The notes under the pieces are model-generated. The model was not told the DNA's origin and ran no database searches. It saw nothing but the letters and a program-made list of their open reading frames with translations. A stretch of 64,000 nt of DNA, taken from assembly GCA_002798275.1 (NCBI GenBank), contig NWQR01000001.1, forward strand, positions 372,001 to 436,000. The letters run 5' to 3'. Below are positions 18,175 to 27,705 of the stretch, one piece after another (position 1 is the first letter of the stretch; every line of letters starts with the position of its first letter). The DNA is from Lysobacteraceae bacterium NML08-0793. GTDB taxonomy: Bacteria > Pseudomonadota > Gammaproteobacteria > Xanthomonadales > Xanthomonadaceae. The translations under genes and the position numbers were made by a program.

Positions 18175-18806
18175 GTGCAGAGCCGCTCGACACGCTGCTG
18201 GATGAAGCCCGCGATGTCCAAGCCGCGCTGGGTGCGCAGCTTGTGCACGGCTCGCCCCTGCCGGCAATCTTGGCCTTGTTCGATGATATCCATCTGGCCT
18301 TCATCGCCGCCGACAACGCCGCCATCGCGCGTCGCGTCGGCTGGCTCGGCCGGTTGCTGGGACGCGATATCGACACCGCCCTACGCGCCGATGAATTGCG
18401 CCGCCAAGCACCGCTACTGAAGCACCGGCTCGACACCCTAGAGGCGCAATGGCAGCAGTACGATCACAGCCTGACCCAGCAGGCAGACACGCTGTCGGGT
18501 CTGCTCGCCCGATTGCACGCCGTCGGCCAGCCCAGCGATGACAGCGCGCAAACCGCGCGCCTTGCGCAAATGCGCCAACTGCTGACGCTGAGCCAGCAGC
18601 AATTGCAATTGATTCGTGCCCCGCACGCACGGCTCGGCGAGGCTTTCCCCGCCCTGCGCCAAGGGTTATTGTCGGTACTGGCGCAAACCGATGCGGTCAA
18701 TGCCAGCGCGCAACAGCAACACGCCTACCGCCGTGCCCGCGACACCCTGCGCGCACTGGCCGACCTCAAACCCCAACTCAATTCCCAAGACGCGGAGACA
18801 TCATGA
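18171..18806 (+). CDS. Helical protein of unknown function (between ATPase and TelA)
   Basis: I do not recognise this 211-residue protein. It is predicted to be almost entirely helical, without signal peptide or membrane segment. Heptad-rich stretches lie around residues 75-115 (ADELRRQAPLLKHRLDTLEAQ) and 125-150. The segment VGWLGRLLGRDID near residues 56-68 is the most distinctive. It overlaps the ATPase gene upstream and the telA gene downstream by four bases each, so it is surely co-translated with both. It is probably an adaptor or partner of the TelA-like protein or ATPase. Confidence 0.72.
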   Translation: MSAEPLDTLLDEARDVQAALGAQLVHGSPLPAILALFDDIHLAFIAADNAAIARRVGWLGRLLGRDIDTALRADELRRQAPLLKHRLDTLEAQWQQYDHSLTQQADTLSGLLARLHAVGQPSDDSAQTARLAQMRQLLTLSQQQLQLIRAPHARLGEAFPALRQGLLSVLAQTDAVNASAQQQHAYRRARDTLRALADLKPQLNSQDAETS

Positions 18807-19888
18807 ACTCGGAAAACGCACTTGCCGCCCTGCCCGACAGCCAAACACTGAAATCACTGGGGCTGACCGAGGCCGACCTGCCGCAGATTGCCGAAGCGGC
18901 CAAACCCTTGCAGGACATCAGCCCCGCCAATCTGCACCGTTATGGCGGCGATGCGGCCAACCGCACCAGCGCGTTTTCCAGCCAATTGCTCGACAAGGTG
19001 CGCAATTCTGATCTGGACGAATCCGGCAACAAACTGGGCGAAGTGGTGAAAATCGCCCGCAGCCTGAACCTAGAGGCTTTCAGCCAACGCTCCAAAGTGC
19101 CGCTGCTTGGCCCCTTGATTGACAAGTTCAAGGCCAGCCGCGACGAATTGGTGCAGAAATACAGCAGCACCAACAGCCAGATTGACCAACTGATGCGCGA
19201 TGTCGGCCAGACGCAGGCCGGGCAGCGCCAGCGCGTAGCCGAATACGAGCAGATGCACCAAATCGTGCGCGAGGAACACCGCGAGCTGGGCATCCATGTG
19301 GCCGCCGGACGCGCACGCCTTGCCGAGCTGCAACAGGAACTGGCCACCTTGGCTGGCGCGGAAGATCCGCAGTCGCGCCTGCGCCGCAGCGAGCTGGATA
19401 CCGCCATCCGGGTACTGGACAAGCGCATCTCCGACCTGCACCTGTTGCAACACGCCGCCGAACAAACCCTGCCGATGATCCGGCTGATTCAGGCCAATGC
19501 CATCCAACTCATCGAAAAGTTTTCAACCGTGCGCGATGTCACCCTGCCAATGTGGCGCAACCAATTTGCCATCCAGCTTTCCTTGGCAGATCAAAAAAAC
19601 GCCGTTCAACTGGCCAATGCCATCGACGATGCCAGCAACGCGCTGATGCGCCGCAATGCCGAGTTGATGCAGCAAACGGCGCTGGAAACCGCCCGCAGCA
19701 ACCAGCGTGGCGTACTGGACATCGACACCCTGCGCATGGTGCATGAAAAGCTGATCCAGACCGTGGAAGAAGTCCGCCAGATTCACCGCGACGGCATGGC
19801 GCAACGGCGCGAGGCCAGCGCCGAAATCGACCGCATGCGCCAAGACATGCAGCAGCGCCTTGCCCTCACCACCCAAGAAAACGGCTGA
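18803..19888 (+). CDS. telA: TelA/KlaA family (toxic anion resistance) protein
   Basis: The TelA family was named for plasmid genes linked to tellurite resistance and phage or colicin tolerance, and its members are often part of envelope stress clusters. The 361-residue soluble protein shows the family core: [26 protein letters not shown] near residues 73-98, a long helical middle, and [17 protein letters not shown] near 251. The C-terminal signature [25 protein letters not shown] lies near 291-315. It is the last gene of the block, joined by an ATGA overlap to the preceding unknown gene; accA follows after 83 bases. Tellurite resistance as such should not be assumed. Confidence 0.88.
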   Translation: MNSENALAALPDSQTLKSLGLTEADLPQIAEAAKPLQDISPANLHRYGGDAANRTSAFSSQLLDKVRNSDLDESGNKLGEVVKIARSLNLEAFSQRSKVPLLGPLIDKFKASRDELVQKYSSTNSQIDQLMRDVGQTQAGQRQRVAEYEQMHQIVREEHRELGIHVAAGRARLAELQQELATLAGAEDPQSRLRRSELDTAIRVLDKRISDLHLLQHAAEQTLPMIRLIQANAIQLIEKFSTVRDVTLPMWRNQFAIQLSLADQKNAVQLANAIDDASNALMRRNAELMQQTALETARSNQRGVLDIDTLRMVHEKLIQTVEEVRQIHRDGMAQRREASAEIDRMRQDMQQRLALTTQENG

Positions 19889-19971
19889 GGCCACCATACC
19901 CTGCCGACCGGCTCTTGACGCTGCCATCGGCTAAAATCGGCTCCCCACTGATGCCGCAGGCACCCCCGCGC

Positions 19972-20925
19972 ATGAACCCCAATTACCTCGATTTCGAGCA
20001 ACCGCTGGCTGACCTTGAAAACAAGTTGCAAGACCTCCGCAACGCAAGCGACAGCCAGTCGGTGGATGTCGATGACGAAATCCACGCCCTGCAAAACAAG
20101 CTGCGTCAGCGCACTGCGGTGATTTTCCGCGACCTTACGCCGTGGCAAATCTCGCAGATGTCGCGCCACCCGCTGCGTCCCTATACCCATGACTACATCA
20201 AAATCATGGCGAGCGAGTTTCAGGAACTGGCCGGCGACCGCGCCTTTGCCGATGATGCGGCGATTGTCGGCGGGCTGGCGCGCATCGATGGCCGCAGCGT
20301 GATGATCATCGGCCACCAAAAAGGCCGCGATACCAAGAGCAAGGTGCGCCGGAACTTTGGCATGCCGCGTCCGGAAGGCTACCGCAAGGCATTGCGGCTG
20401 ATGAAAATGGCCGAGCGTTTTGGCCTGCCGATCATCACCTTCATCGACACCCCCGGTGCCTATCCGGGCATTGGCGCCGAGGAGCGCGGCCAGAGTGAAG
20501 CCATCGCCAGGAATCTTCTGGAAATGGCCGAATTGAAAGTGCCGATTGTCTGCAATGTGATTGGCGAAGGCGGCTCCGGCGGCGCGCTTGCCATTGGTGT
20601 GGGCGATGTCACCAATATCTTGGAATACGGTACTTATTCGGTGATTTCGCCCGAAGGCTGCGCTTCAATCTTGTGGAAGGATGCCGCCAAGGCCAAGGAT
20701 GCCGCCGAACAAATGGGCATCACCGCCAAGCGCCTGAAGCAATTGGGGCTAGTGGACAAGGTGGTGCGCGAGCCAATTGGCGGCGCGCATCGCAACCCGC
20801 GCCAGATGGGCAAGCGCCTGAAGGCCGTCATCATGCGCCAGATTGCCGAGCTCGAAGCCCTGCCGCTGGAGGAGCGCCTTGAGCGCCGCTATCAGCGTCT
20901 GCGCAGCTATGGTGCCTACGCCTGA
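19972..20925 (+). CDS. accA: Acetyl-CoA carboxylase carboxyltransferase subunit alpha
   Basis: AccA forms, with AccD, the carboxyltransferase of acetyl-CoA carboxylase that makes malonyl-CoA for fatty acid synthesis. Starting at the ATG at 19972 gives 317 residues beginning [15 protein letters not shown], the family N-terminus. An ATG at 19951 would add seven unlikely residues. Core motifs include [35 protein letters not shown] and [17 protein letters not shown] at 19932-19937 may be its -10 box, since it no longer follows dnaE directly. It overlaps tilS by 17 bases. Confidence 0.97.
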   Translation: MNPNYLDFEQPLADLENKLQDLRNASDSQSVDVDDEIHALQNKLRQRTAVIFRDLTPWQISQMSRHPLRPYTHDYIKIMASEFQELAGDRAFADDAAIVGGLARIDGRSVMIIGHQKGRDTKSKVRRNFGMPRPEGYRKALRLMKMAERFGLPIITFIDTPGAYPGIGAEERGQSEAIARNLLEMAELKVPIVCNVIGEGGSGGALAIGVGDVTNILEYGTYSVISPEGCASILWKDAAKAKDAAEQMGITAKRLKQLGLVDKVVREPIGGAHRNPRQMGKRLKAVIMRQIAELEALPLEERLERRYQRLRSYGAYA

Positions 20926-22246
20926 GCGGCACACCGCCGCATACCGCCTAGCCGAAGCCATCGACAACAGCGCCGCCGGGCTGCCCCAGCGGCCACGGCA
21001 GCTGCTGCTAGGCTACAGCGGCGGGCTGGATTCTTCGGTACTGCTGCATCTGATCGCGCAGATGCCGGGCTTCCAGACCCGTGCCATTCATGTCCATCAT
21101 GGCCTGCAAAGCCAAGCCGACGCTTGGGCGCAGCACTGCCAGCAGCAATGTCAGCGATTGGGCGTGCCACTCATCATCGAGCACGTCCAAGTGCAGGCCA
21201 CCGGCGATGGCCCGGAAGCGGCTGCCCGCCGCGCACGCCATGCGGCGTTTGCCCGTCACATGCACGCCGGGGATTGCCTGCTGCTGGCGCATCACCTAGA
21301 TGACCAAGCCGAAACATTCCTGATGCGGGCACTGCGCGGCGCAGGTCCCGACGGGCTGGCCGCCATGCGTCCGTGGCGGGCATTTCCGCCCGGCCTGCTC
21401 TGGCGCCCACTGCTTGCGGCAAGCCGCGAGCAAATCTTGGCCTATGCGCAAGAAAACGGCATCGCCTGGATCGACGATCCCTCCAACCAAGACGCGCACT
21501 TCGAGCGCAATTGGCTGCGCCAGGAAATCATGCCGCGCCTTCGTGCACGACTGCCGGATGCGGCCAGCAAACTGGCGCAAGCCGCACGCTTGCAGACAGA
21601 AGCAAGCGCTCTGTTGCAGGCCGATGATGCGGCCATATTGGGTACGGCTGCGCAGGCGCCGGTACTGGCACTGGCCACATTGCGAGCACTCCCGCCTGCG
21701 CGCGCGGCGCGTGTCTTTCGCCACTGGAGCACACAGCAGGGCTGGCCGCCGCTACCGGCACGCGCTATCGACTGGCTACAGGCAGAACTTGCCAAACCGG
21801 CAGGCAGCCGCGAGAGCGAACTACGCTGGGGCAATGCCCGCGTGCTGCGCTGGCGCGATGCGCTTTATCCGGCATCCGAAATCGCACCACTGCCGGATGA
21901 CTTCCAAACCCGCTGGGATGGCCGCGAGCCGCTGAGATTGCCCAACGGGCTGTGCTGGCAGCTTGAAGGCAGCGCGATTTTCGATTCGCCGCTGTACGTG
22001 GGGGCAAGAGGTGGCGGCGAAAAAATCCGCCTGCCCGGCAGAAGCCATCGCCATCTTTTGAAACACGCCCTGCAACAACGGCATATCGCGCCCTGGCTGC
22101 GCCGCGCCTGGCCCTTGCTGAGCACCCCGGACGGCCGCGTGCTGGCGCATGGCGAATTGCACTCGGCCGAACTTGAAGCCTGGCTGGAGCAGCATCAGGC
22201 GCGACTGCTGCTGCAAATGCCGGGCGAGCCTCCCTGCCCGCCCTGA
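20909..22246 (+). CDS. tilS: tRNA(Ile)-lysidine synthetase
   Basis: TilS converts cytidine 34 of the CAU-anticodon isoleucine tRNA to lysidine, making it read AUA. The 445-residue product has the PP-loop [15 protein letters not shown] near residues 34-48, the [17 protein letters not shown] segment, and the C-terminal substrate-binding TilS domains ([21 protein letters not shown]). The ATG at 20909 lies inside the end of accA, giving a 17-base overlap. The accA-tilS pair is common in gammaproteobacteria. Confidence 0.96.
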   Translation: MVPTPERHTAAYRLAEAIDNSAAGLPQRPRQLLLGYSGGLDSSVLLHLIAQMPGFQTRAIHVHHGLQSQADAWAQHCQQQCQRLGVPLIIEHVQVQATGDGPEAAARRARHAAFARHMHAGDCLLLAHHLDDQAETFLMRALRGAGPDGLAAMRPWRAFPPGLLWRPLLAASREQILAYAQENGIAWIDDPSNQDAHFERNWLRQEIMPRLRARLPDAASKLAQAARLQTEASALLQADDAAILGTAAQAPVLALATLRALPPARAARVFRHWSTQQGWPPLPARAIDWLQAELAKPAGSRESELRWGNARVLRWRDALYPASEIAPLPDDFQTRWDGREPLRLPNGLCWQLEGSAIFDSPLYVGARGGGEKIRLPGRSHRHLLKHALQQRHIAPWLRRAWPLLSTPDGRVLAHGELHSAELEAWLEQHQARLLLQMPGEPPCPP

Positions 22247-22253
22247 AACGGGC

Positions 22254-23900
22254 TTAGCGCCCTTCGTCCACGAACAACTTGCGCGGCATTCTTTCTTCGC
22301 GGTTGGCCGCCTGCCAAGCAAACGCGGCCACGATGGCAGCGGCCTGCTTCAAGTCTTCTGGCTGCACATGGTCGAGCGTATCCAGATGGCTATGGTGGAC
22401 ATTGCTGAAATAATCCAGCCGATCCTGCACAAACTGGAAGCCCGGCAAACCCACCCGGTCAAAGGCGATATGGTCAGTGCTGCCGGTATTGCGGGTTACC
22501 ACCGTGTTCGCACCGATGTCATGAAAAGGCTTCAGCCAGGCTTCGAAAATCGGCACCGCAGCGAGGTTTTCCTGCGCATAGATGCCACGGATTCGACCAC
22601 TGCCATTGTCCAGATTGAAATAGACCGAGAGCTTTTCGTAATCACGGGTTTTCTCAAGTGGCCCGGTCGGGCTGCGCAATGAAGCCGGCAGGGCTTTTTC
22701 CGCCGCATCACGCGGCTCCGGGCGCCGGGCAAAATGCCGCGCTACATAGTCCTGCGAGCCAATCAGCCCTTGCTCCTCGCCGGTCCACAGCGCCAGGCGG
22801 ATGGTACGGCGCGGCTTGGCATTCAACTGCTTCAGGATGCGCATCGCCTCCATCATCACCGCTACCCCGGCGGCATTGTCCGAAGCGCCGGTGCCGGTAT
22901 GCCAGGAATCCAGATGCGCCCCCAACATGACGATTTCCTGACGCTTGTCGCTGCCGACGATTTCGCCCACGGTGTTGTAGCCGGGCTTGTCCTCGCTGTC
23001 GGTAAAGCGTGCGTCCACATCCAGACGTAGTTTTACCGTTTCCTTCCTCTCCAGGGCGCGCATCACTTGGTTGTAATGGGTGGAAATCATCACCAAATCC
23101 GGCACGCCCGCAGGCTCGTCGCTGCTGCGGCGTGCACCACCACCGGCCAGCCGCAGAATACCGTTGTCCCAGCCACTGATGCTCACTTGTGCCAGCACGC
23201 CTTCATCCATCAGGAACTGGCGCAGCCGTCGCTGAAAATCGACACGCTCGCGGAACCGCTTCGCATCGGCCTCGCGGTTGTCGGCCGCGCGGTCTTTGGG
23301 CACTTCGAATGTCTGCATCCGCGCCAGACTTTCATCATCATGACGATGAAAATCCGCTTCGGTGCCGGGCTTGTAATCGCGCAGGTCGGAAACAAACAGG
23401 ATTTTGCCGCGCAGCTTGCCCTTGTGTTTTTCAAGATCCTCGGGCTTTTCCAGCTTGATGGCAATCGCCTCGCCCTCCACCACGCCAGCAGTACCGGGGG
23501 TCCAGGCTTTCGGCAGCGCATGCAGCGGCAGCACGCGCGGCGCCAGCATTTCCACGCGGGCATGGCTGAACGTCCAGCCACGCCCCAAATCATCGACCGC
23601 ATCCTGATGCACATTGGCCAACCCCCAATCGCGCAATTGCGAAGCCGTCCAGGCATTGGCGGCACTCATCGCCGGAGAATTGGTCAGGCGCGGACCGATT
23701 TTTTCGGTCAGATGGGTCATCGTCGCCATCACTTGCGAGCGCTGGAATGCCTCCTGGCGGATGCGCGAAATCATCTCGATATCCACCGGCTCGGCGGCGC
23801 TGGCTTGGCGCGTTTGCGCCTGTAGCTGCGGCTGCGGCATCAGCAGCGCGCCCAGACAAACCGCCAAGGTGCTTGCCCGCAAAGAAACCCCAAGATTCAT
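22254..23900 (-). CDS. Secreted M28-family zinc peptidase with PA-like insert
   Basis: The 548-residue protein has a signal peptide (VSLRASTLAVCLGALLMPQ, cleavage probably after QLQAQ). A segment near 130-300 could be a protease-associated insert, and the C-terminal catalytic domain is M28-type. The metal-binding residues are visible in GAHLDSWHTGTGASDNAAG near 325-345, WTGEEQGLIGS near 368-378, and SVYFNLDNGSG. The His of TGSTDHIAFDRVGLPGF lies near 480. Family members are carboxypeptidase Q-like aminopeptidases acting in the periplasm or outside the cell. It converges with tilS with seven bases between stops. Substrate unknown. Confidence 0.88.
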   Translation of the reverse strand: MNLGVSLRASTLAVCLGALLMPQPQLQAQTRQASAAEPVDIEMISRIRQEAFQRSQVMATMTHLTEKIGPRLTNSPAMSAANAWTASQLRDWGLANVHQDAVDDLGRGWTFSHARVEMLAPRVLPLHALPKAWTPGTAGVVEGEAIAIKLEKPEDLEKHKGKLRGKILFVSDLRDYKPGTEADFHRHDDESLARMQTFEVPKDRAADNREADAKRFRERVDFQRRLRQFLMDEGVLAQVSISGWDNGILRLAGGGARRSSDEPAGVPDLVMISTHYNQVMRALERKETVKLRLDVDARFTDSEDKPGYNTVGEIVGSDKRQEIVMLGAHLDSWHTGTGASDNAAGVAVMMEAMRILKQLNAKPRRTIRLALWTGEEQGLIGSQDYVARHFARRPEPRDAAEKALPASLRSPTGPLEKTRDYEKLSVYFNLDNGSGRIRGIYAQENLAAVPIFEAWLKPFHDIGANTVVTRNTGSTDHIAFDRVGLPGFQFVQDRLDYFSNVHHSHLDTLDHVQPEDLKQAAAIVAAFAWQAANREERMPRKLFVDEGR

Positions 23901-23983
23901 TACTTACCTCGTTTTTTGCTCAAGGGAAGCGCAATTTAACCGCAGTTCAAAAACAAGGCCTGTGCCATCGGTCACATTTTGAA

Positions 23984-24391
23984 TTACAGCGCCTCAATAT
24001 CGCCCAAGGCGCGAATCAAACGGCGAGCACGTTTGTCTGGCCGGGTTTCCGGGGGTTGATAGCCTGCCCTTGCAGCGGCCTGCTCGGCACGCGCCAGCGC
24101 ACGGGCGGCGATTGAGCTTTCCGATTCCAGATACAGGGTTTGTGCATGGCTGGCCGGCCCGCGCCGGTCATCCAATGCGCGCACTTCCAGCTCGAAACGC
24201 TCCCCAGCGCGTATCACAGTGAGCTGCTCGCCACCACGCAATGCGCGCGCCGGTTTGGCACGCTGGCCGTCCACTTCCACACGACCCGCTTCAATCGCCT
24301 GCTTGGCAAGTGCACGGGTCTTGAAAAACCGTGCGGCCCATAACCAGATATCTAGCCGCAGGCTGGTCAGAACAGGCATGAGTTGTTTCAT
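23984..24391 (-). CDS. hslR: Heat shock protein 15 (S4-domain RNA-binding protein)
   Basis: Hsp15 binds 50S subunits that carry stalled nascent chains and helps recycle them. The 135-residue protein begins with an S4 domain (RLDIWLWAARFFKTRALAKQ, then IEAGRVEVDGQRAKPA). It ends with a basic tail (RPDKRARRLIRALGDIEA) like HslR. An alternative start five residues downstream (MPVLTSLRLD) is equally possible. It stands alone, after the rplS terminator. Confidence 0.9.
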   Translation of the reverse strand: MKQLMPVLTSLRLDIWLWAARFFKTRALAKQAIEAGRVEVDGQRAKPARALRGGEQLTVIRAGERFELEVRALDDRRGPASHAQTLYLESESSIAARALARAEQAAARAGYQPPETRPDKRARRLIRALGDIEAL

Positions 24392-24412
24392 CTTTCGTAT
24401 CCAATCAAAACG

Positions 24413-24440
24413 ACAATGGCCGCACGAAGGCGGCCATTGT
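24413..24440 (-). terminator. Intrinsic terminator of the rpsP-rimM-trmD-rplS operon
   Basis: Arms ACAATGGCCGC (24413-24423) and GCGGCCATTGT (24430-24440) form an 11-bp perfect stem. Read on the minus strand, the stem is followed by CGTTTTG. It lies about 20 bases after the rplS stop. Confidence 0.75.
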
Positions 24441-24459
24441 GTTGCGAAACTTGCCGGGA

Positions 24460-24876
24460 TTATTCGGCGGCAGCTGCGGCAGCTGCTTTGGCTTCGGCCT
24501 TGGCCTTGGCAACGGCAGCCAAGTCTTCGCGGATACGGGCAGCCTTGCCTTCCAGGCCGCGCAGGTAGTACAGCTTGCCGGCGCGCACGGCACCACGACG
24601 CTTGACCACAACCGAATCAATCGCGGCACTGTGGCTCTGGAACACGCGCTCCACGCCGTAGCCGTGAGAAATCTTGCGCACGGTGAAGGAGGAGTTGAGG
24701 CCGGCATTTTTCTTGGCGATGACCACGCCTTCGTAGGCCTGGACGCGCTCGCGGTTGCCTTCTTTCACCTTGACGTTGACCACGACGGTATCACCGGGGC
24801 CGAAGGCGGGCAGTTGGCGACCGGCTTGTGCCGATTCAAATTCGTTGACGAGATTGGCGAGAGAGGGCTTGCTCAT
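24460..24876 (-). CDS. rplS: 50S ribosomal protein L19
   Basis: L19 lies at the 30S-50S interface. The 138-residue product contains the family core [45 protein letters not shown] and [15 protein letters not shown]. It ends in an Ala/Lys/Glu-rich tail (residues about 120-138) slightly longer than in E. coli. It is the last gene of rpsP-rimM-trmD-rplS and is followed by a strong terminator. Confidence 0.98.
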   Translation of the reverse strand: MSKPSLANLVNEFESAQAGRQLPAFGPGDTVVVNVKVKEGNRERVQAYEGVVIAKKNAGLNSSFTVRKISHGYGVERVFQSHSAAIDSVVVKRRGAVRAGKLYYLRGLEGKAARIREDLAAVAKAKAEAKAAAAAAAE

Positions 24877-24989
24877 GATATTTGCCTGTGTATTTGTGGT
24901 TTATCGGCGCAAGTGCACAAGGACCTGCGTCCGGGCTTGGGAAAGCGCGCGATGATAGCAAGATTTTCCGCCTGTGGGCAAGTGCCGCA

Positions 24990-25718
24990 TCAAATATCCT
25001 GCGCCTCCAGCCAGGCGCGATCCTTGGCTGGAATCTCCAGCCCGTCCAGCAACTCCGGACGACGCTGCGCCGTGCGCAACAACGATTGCCGATAGCGCCA
25101 GCGGGCGATTTCGGCATGATTGCCCGAAAGCAATACTGCCGGCACTTCGCCATAGGCATGTTTCAGTGGACGAGTATAGTGCGGGCAATCCAGCAGACCG
25201 TTTTCAAAGCTGTCCTGCCGGGCAGATTCGGCATCGCCCAAGGCACCCTCCTGCAAGCGGGCGATGGCATCAACCAGCACGGCGGCGCCCAGCTCGCCGC
25301 CAGAAAGCACATAGTCGCCCAGCGAGATTTCCTCATCGACTTCCTGCTGGACAAAGCGCTCATCCACACCCTCGTAGCGGCTGGCGATGAGCGCAATACG
25401 CGGCAGCGCGGCCAACTGGTGTACCCGCGCCTGTTGCAAGGGCCTGCCTTGCGGACTTAGATGAATGACATGCGCCCTGCCCTCATCCGCCTGTTGCGCG
25501 GCTGCCAGTGCGCGTGAAAGCGGCTCGATCATCATCACCATGCCCGGCCCACCGCCAAAGGGACGCTCATCCACGCGGCGATAATTGCCCTCGGCATAGT
25601 CGCGCGGATTCCATGCCTCTACTTGCAGAAGGCCGCGCTCGCAGGCACGCCCGAGTACGCCAAAGGCTACCGCCTGACGGATGAAGTCGGGAAACAGGGT
25701 AATGACATCAATGCGCAT
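24990..25718 (-). CDS. trmD: tRNA (guanine-37-N1)-methyltransferase
   Basis: TrmD methylates G37 of tRNAs with G at position 36 using SAM, preventing +1 frameshifts. The 242-residue product begins [13 protein letters not shown] and has [28 protein letters not shown] with the catalytic Asp region, and the trefoil-knot loop [13 protein letters not shown]. It is part of the rpsP-rimM-trmD-rplS operon, 27 bases after rimM. Confidence 0.97.
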   Translation of the reverse strand: MRIDVITLFPDFIRQAVAFGVLGRACERGLLQVEAWNPRDYAEGNYRRVDERPFGGGPGMVMMIEPLSRALAAAQQADEGRAHVIHLSPQGRPLQQARVHQLAALPRIALIASRYEGVDERFVQQEVDEEISLGDYVLSGGELGAAVLVDAIARLQEGALGDAESARQDSFENGLLDCPHYTRPLKHAYGEVPAVLLSGNHAEIARWRYRQSLLRTAQRRPELLDGLEIPAKDRAWLEAQDI

Positions 25719-25745
25719 GAAGGCGCTCCGAGCTGGGCCGCAGAT

Positions 25746-26267
25746 TCAAAAATCCGCGTCCCAATCCACCCGCATGCGACCAGTATCGAAATCTACCTGC
25801 CGCACCACATCGGGCTGGATAAAGGGAATCAGCCGCTCGCGCTCGCCACGCACGACGATGACATCGTTCGCGCCGGTGGAAAACACATGGTCGATATGCC
25901 CAAGCGGCACGCCGTCGATGGTTTCCACCTGCAAGCCTTCCAAATCTACCCAGTAGTACTCACCGGGTTTTGGGGCAGGCAGTGCCGAGCGCGGCACATG
26001 GATTTCAACGCCGCGCAGCGCCTCGGCGGCATCGCGGTCGTTGATATCGGGAATGCTTGCCACCACGCCTTTGCCGGCGGCACGCCCTTTGGCACCACTA
26101 ACCTGCCATTCCCGGCCACGCGCATCGCGCAGTGTCCAGGGCTGATAGCGCAGCAGGGCAGTTTCTGGGGCGGTGTGGGAGAGAATTTTCAGCTCCCCAC
26201 GAACGCCAAACGCACCCATGATTTTTCCAATCAGGATGCGTTTGGGGGTGTCGTTTGCGGCACTCAT
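25746..26267 (-). CDS. rimM: 16S rRNA processing protein RimM
   Basis: RimM binds S19 and helps mature the 30S head. The 173-residue protein has the N-terminal RimM domain (IGKIMGAFGVRGELKILSHT) and a C-terminal PRC-barrel (GEYYWVDLEGLQVETIDG, LIPFIQPDVVRQVD). It lies 30 bases downstream of rpsP and upstream of trmD, the standard order. Confidence 0.96.
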   Translation of the reverse strand: MSAANDTPKRILIGKIMGAFGVRGELKILSHTAPETALLRYQPWTLRDARGREWQVSGAKGRAAGKGVVASIPDINDRDAAEALRGVEIHVPRSALPAPKPGEYYWVDLEGLQVETIDGVPLGHIDHVFSTGANDVIVVRGERERLIPFIQPDVVRQVDFDTGRMRVDWDADF

Positions 26268-26297
26268 GCCGTTGTTTTCAGCAGCGCCGCGAAGGCA

Positions 26298-26555
26298 TCA
26301 GGCGGCGGCCTGAGCTTTCTTGACTTCCTTGAACAGTGCGCCGACCTTGTCGGTCATCTGGGCACCGTGGCCAATCCAGTGATTGACGCGCTCCACGTTC
26401 ATTTCCACGCGCTTTTCATTGCCCGAAGCCACCGGGTTGAAGTAACCCACGCGCTCGATATTGCGACCATCGCGTGCGCTGCGGCTGTCGGTAACGACGA
26501 TGTGATAGAACGGACGCTTCTTGGCGCCACCACGGGTAAGGCGAATTTTGACCAT
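26298..26555 (-). CDS. rpsP: 30S ribosomal protein S16
   Basis: S16 is an early-assembly 30S protein. The 85-residue product starts [17 protein letters not shown] and contains [21 protein letters not shown] and [16 protein letters not shown], all family hallmarks. It is the first gene of its operon, with a putative extended -10 promoter 52-60 bases upstream. Confidence 0.98.
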   Translation of the reverse strand: MVKIRLTRGGAKKRPFYHIVVTDSRSARDGRNIERVGYFNPVASGNEKRVEMNVERVNHWIGHGAQMTDKVGALFKEVKKAQAAA

Positions 26556-26606
26556 TTTGGTTTCTCTTGTGTAGCCCAGCTGCCGGAATGGCAGGGTAAG
26601 CGGGCG

Positions 26607-26615
26607 ATTCTAGCA
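26607..26615 (-). promoter_or_regulatory. Putative extended -10 promoter of the rpsP operon
   Basis: On the minus strand the sequence TGCTAGAAT matches an extended -10 element (TGnTANAAT), preceded by a T-run. It would start transcription near 26600, about 45 bases before rpsP. A perfect TTGACA lies at 26641-26636, but its 23-base spacing is too long to be the partner -35. Confidence 0.45.
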
Positions 26616-26637
26616 GAAAAATCCCGCGCTGCGCATG

Positions 26638-27705
26638 TCAATGCGCATCCTGCCCGGATTTTGACTGTGCTGCGCGTCGTGCGGCCTCGATGCGGGCGCG
26701 GCTTGGCGGATGGCTGGACAGATAGCCAAGCACGCCGTCATCCAGATAGCCACCTTGGCCATCACCAATATCCATCGCCGTGGCAATGCGCTCCATCGCT
26801 ACGGCGAAATCCTCCGGCGAGCGCCCACGGCGCAGCAGCAAGTCAAATGCGTATGCGTCCGCCTCGCTTTCATGCCCGCGCGAAAAACTGTTGCCAAGCA
26901 AAGTGGCCGGCAATGCTACCGCCAAAGACGAGCCGCTGGCATCGCCCAGCAGCAGCCCCACCAGCAAAAATATCGAAGTGCTCTCTAGGGCATTGCGCAT
27001 GCCGTGGCGATGCACATGATGGCCGGCCTCGTGCGCCAGAATCGCCAACAATTCATCATCGCTCTGGGCAAGCTCGATCAATTGGTCGGTCATGTAGATG
27101 CGTCCATCCGGCAGTGCAAAGGCATTGGGCCCAACCGCCTCGGCATCAACCAGCAACAGCTGCATTTGTTCGGCTCTTGGCTCGCCAGCCACCAAGGCGC
27201 GAAAGTCAGCCTGCAACTGCCGCTGTCGCGCTTCGGGCAAGGCCGATGGTTTGATGTGGAGGCGCTCCAGCGCCGCAACCACTTGATTACTGCTGCTTTT
27301 CTCAACGCTTTCGGGAATGCGCTCGGCCACCTTCAGCGCCGCCCAAGGCAGGCCATACTGGATGAAAGCCACAGCCAGCGCTACGGTCAGGAAAGCCGCT
27401 GTCAAAATCGCATAACGGTGTCGCTCAAGCCGATCCACCCAAGCTTCGATGCGGCTTGATGGCCGTGAAAACCAGCTATCGAGCAGCGGGTCATCCGGGA
27501 TTTCCAGCCAGCCACCGTCGGGCAGTTTCAACGTGCGCGGCGTGCTGGCAAGCCGGGGACTGATGCGAATCCCGGTCAGCGGCCATTCGCGCAACTCGCC
27601 GCTATCGGCCTGCATCTGCAAGACGGCATCAAGCCGACGCAGCCGCACGCACATGATCTGGCTGCTGCGCCCATCCGACCACAGCCCTGTCAGTTCAGAT
27701 ACCAA
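26638..27705 (-). CDS. Membrane-bound M48-family metallopeptidase
   Basis: The 355-residue protein has a membrane segment near residues 95-115 (YAILTAAFLTVALAVAFIQ) and the zinc site HEAGHHVHRH near 224-233. The third ligand lies in HESEADAYAFD near 275. It belongs to the M48 proteases (HtpX, Ste24 and BepA relatives), which degrade damaged membrane or envelope proteins. The TTG start at 27705 is chosen because GGGGTGG stands five bases upstream and the next ATG (27654) would remove a conserved-looking LWSDGRSSQ segment. It overlaps the end of the yjgN-like gene, so the two are probably coupled. Confidence 0.85.
   Translation of the reverse strand: MVSELTGLWSDGRSSQIMCVRLRRLDAVLQMQADSGELREWPLTGIRISPRLASTPRTLKLPDGGWLEIPDDPLLDSWFSRPSSRIEAWVDRLERHRYAILTAAFLTVALAVAFIQYGLPWAALKVAERIPESVEKSSSNQVVAALERLHIKPSALPEARQRQLQADFRALVAGEPRAEQMQLLLVDAEAVGPNAFALPDGRIYMTDQLIELAQSDDELLAILAHEAGHHVHRHGMRNALESTSIFLLVGLLLGDASGSSLAVALPATLLGNSFSRGHESEADAYAFDLLLRRGRSPEDFAVAMERIATAMDIGDGQGGYLDDGVLGYLSSHPPSRARIEAARRAAQSKSGQDAH

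Noticed and set aside
19915-19937. TTGACG with TAAAAT upstream of accA as a promoter pair
   Set aside because: Spacing is only 11 bases; only the TAAAAT is kept as a possible -10, mentioned under accA.
26636-26641. Perfect TTGACA upstream of rpsP
   Set aside because: The only -10-like element is 23 bases away, outside the usable spacing, and the hexamer lies at the M48 gene stop.
25623-27254. Long plus-strand open frame over trmD, rimM, rpsP and the M48 gene
   Set aside because: It crosses four conserved genes and their intergenic regions in antisense; no family features.
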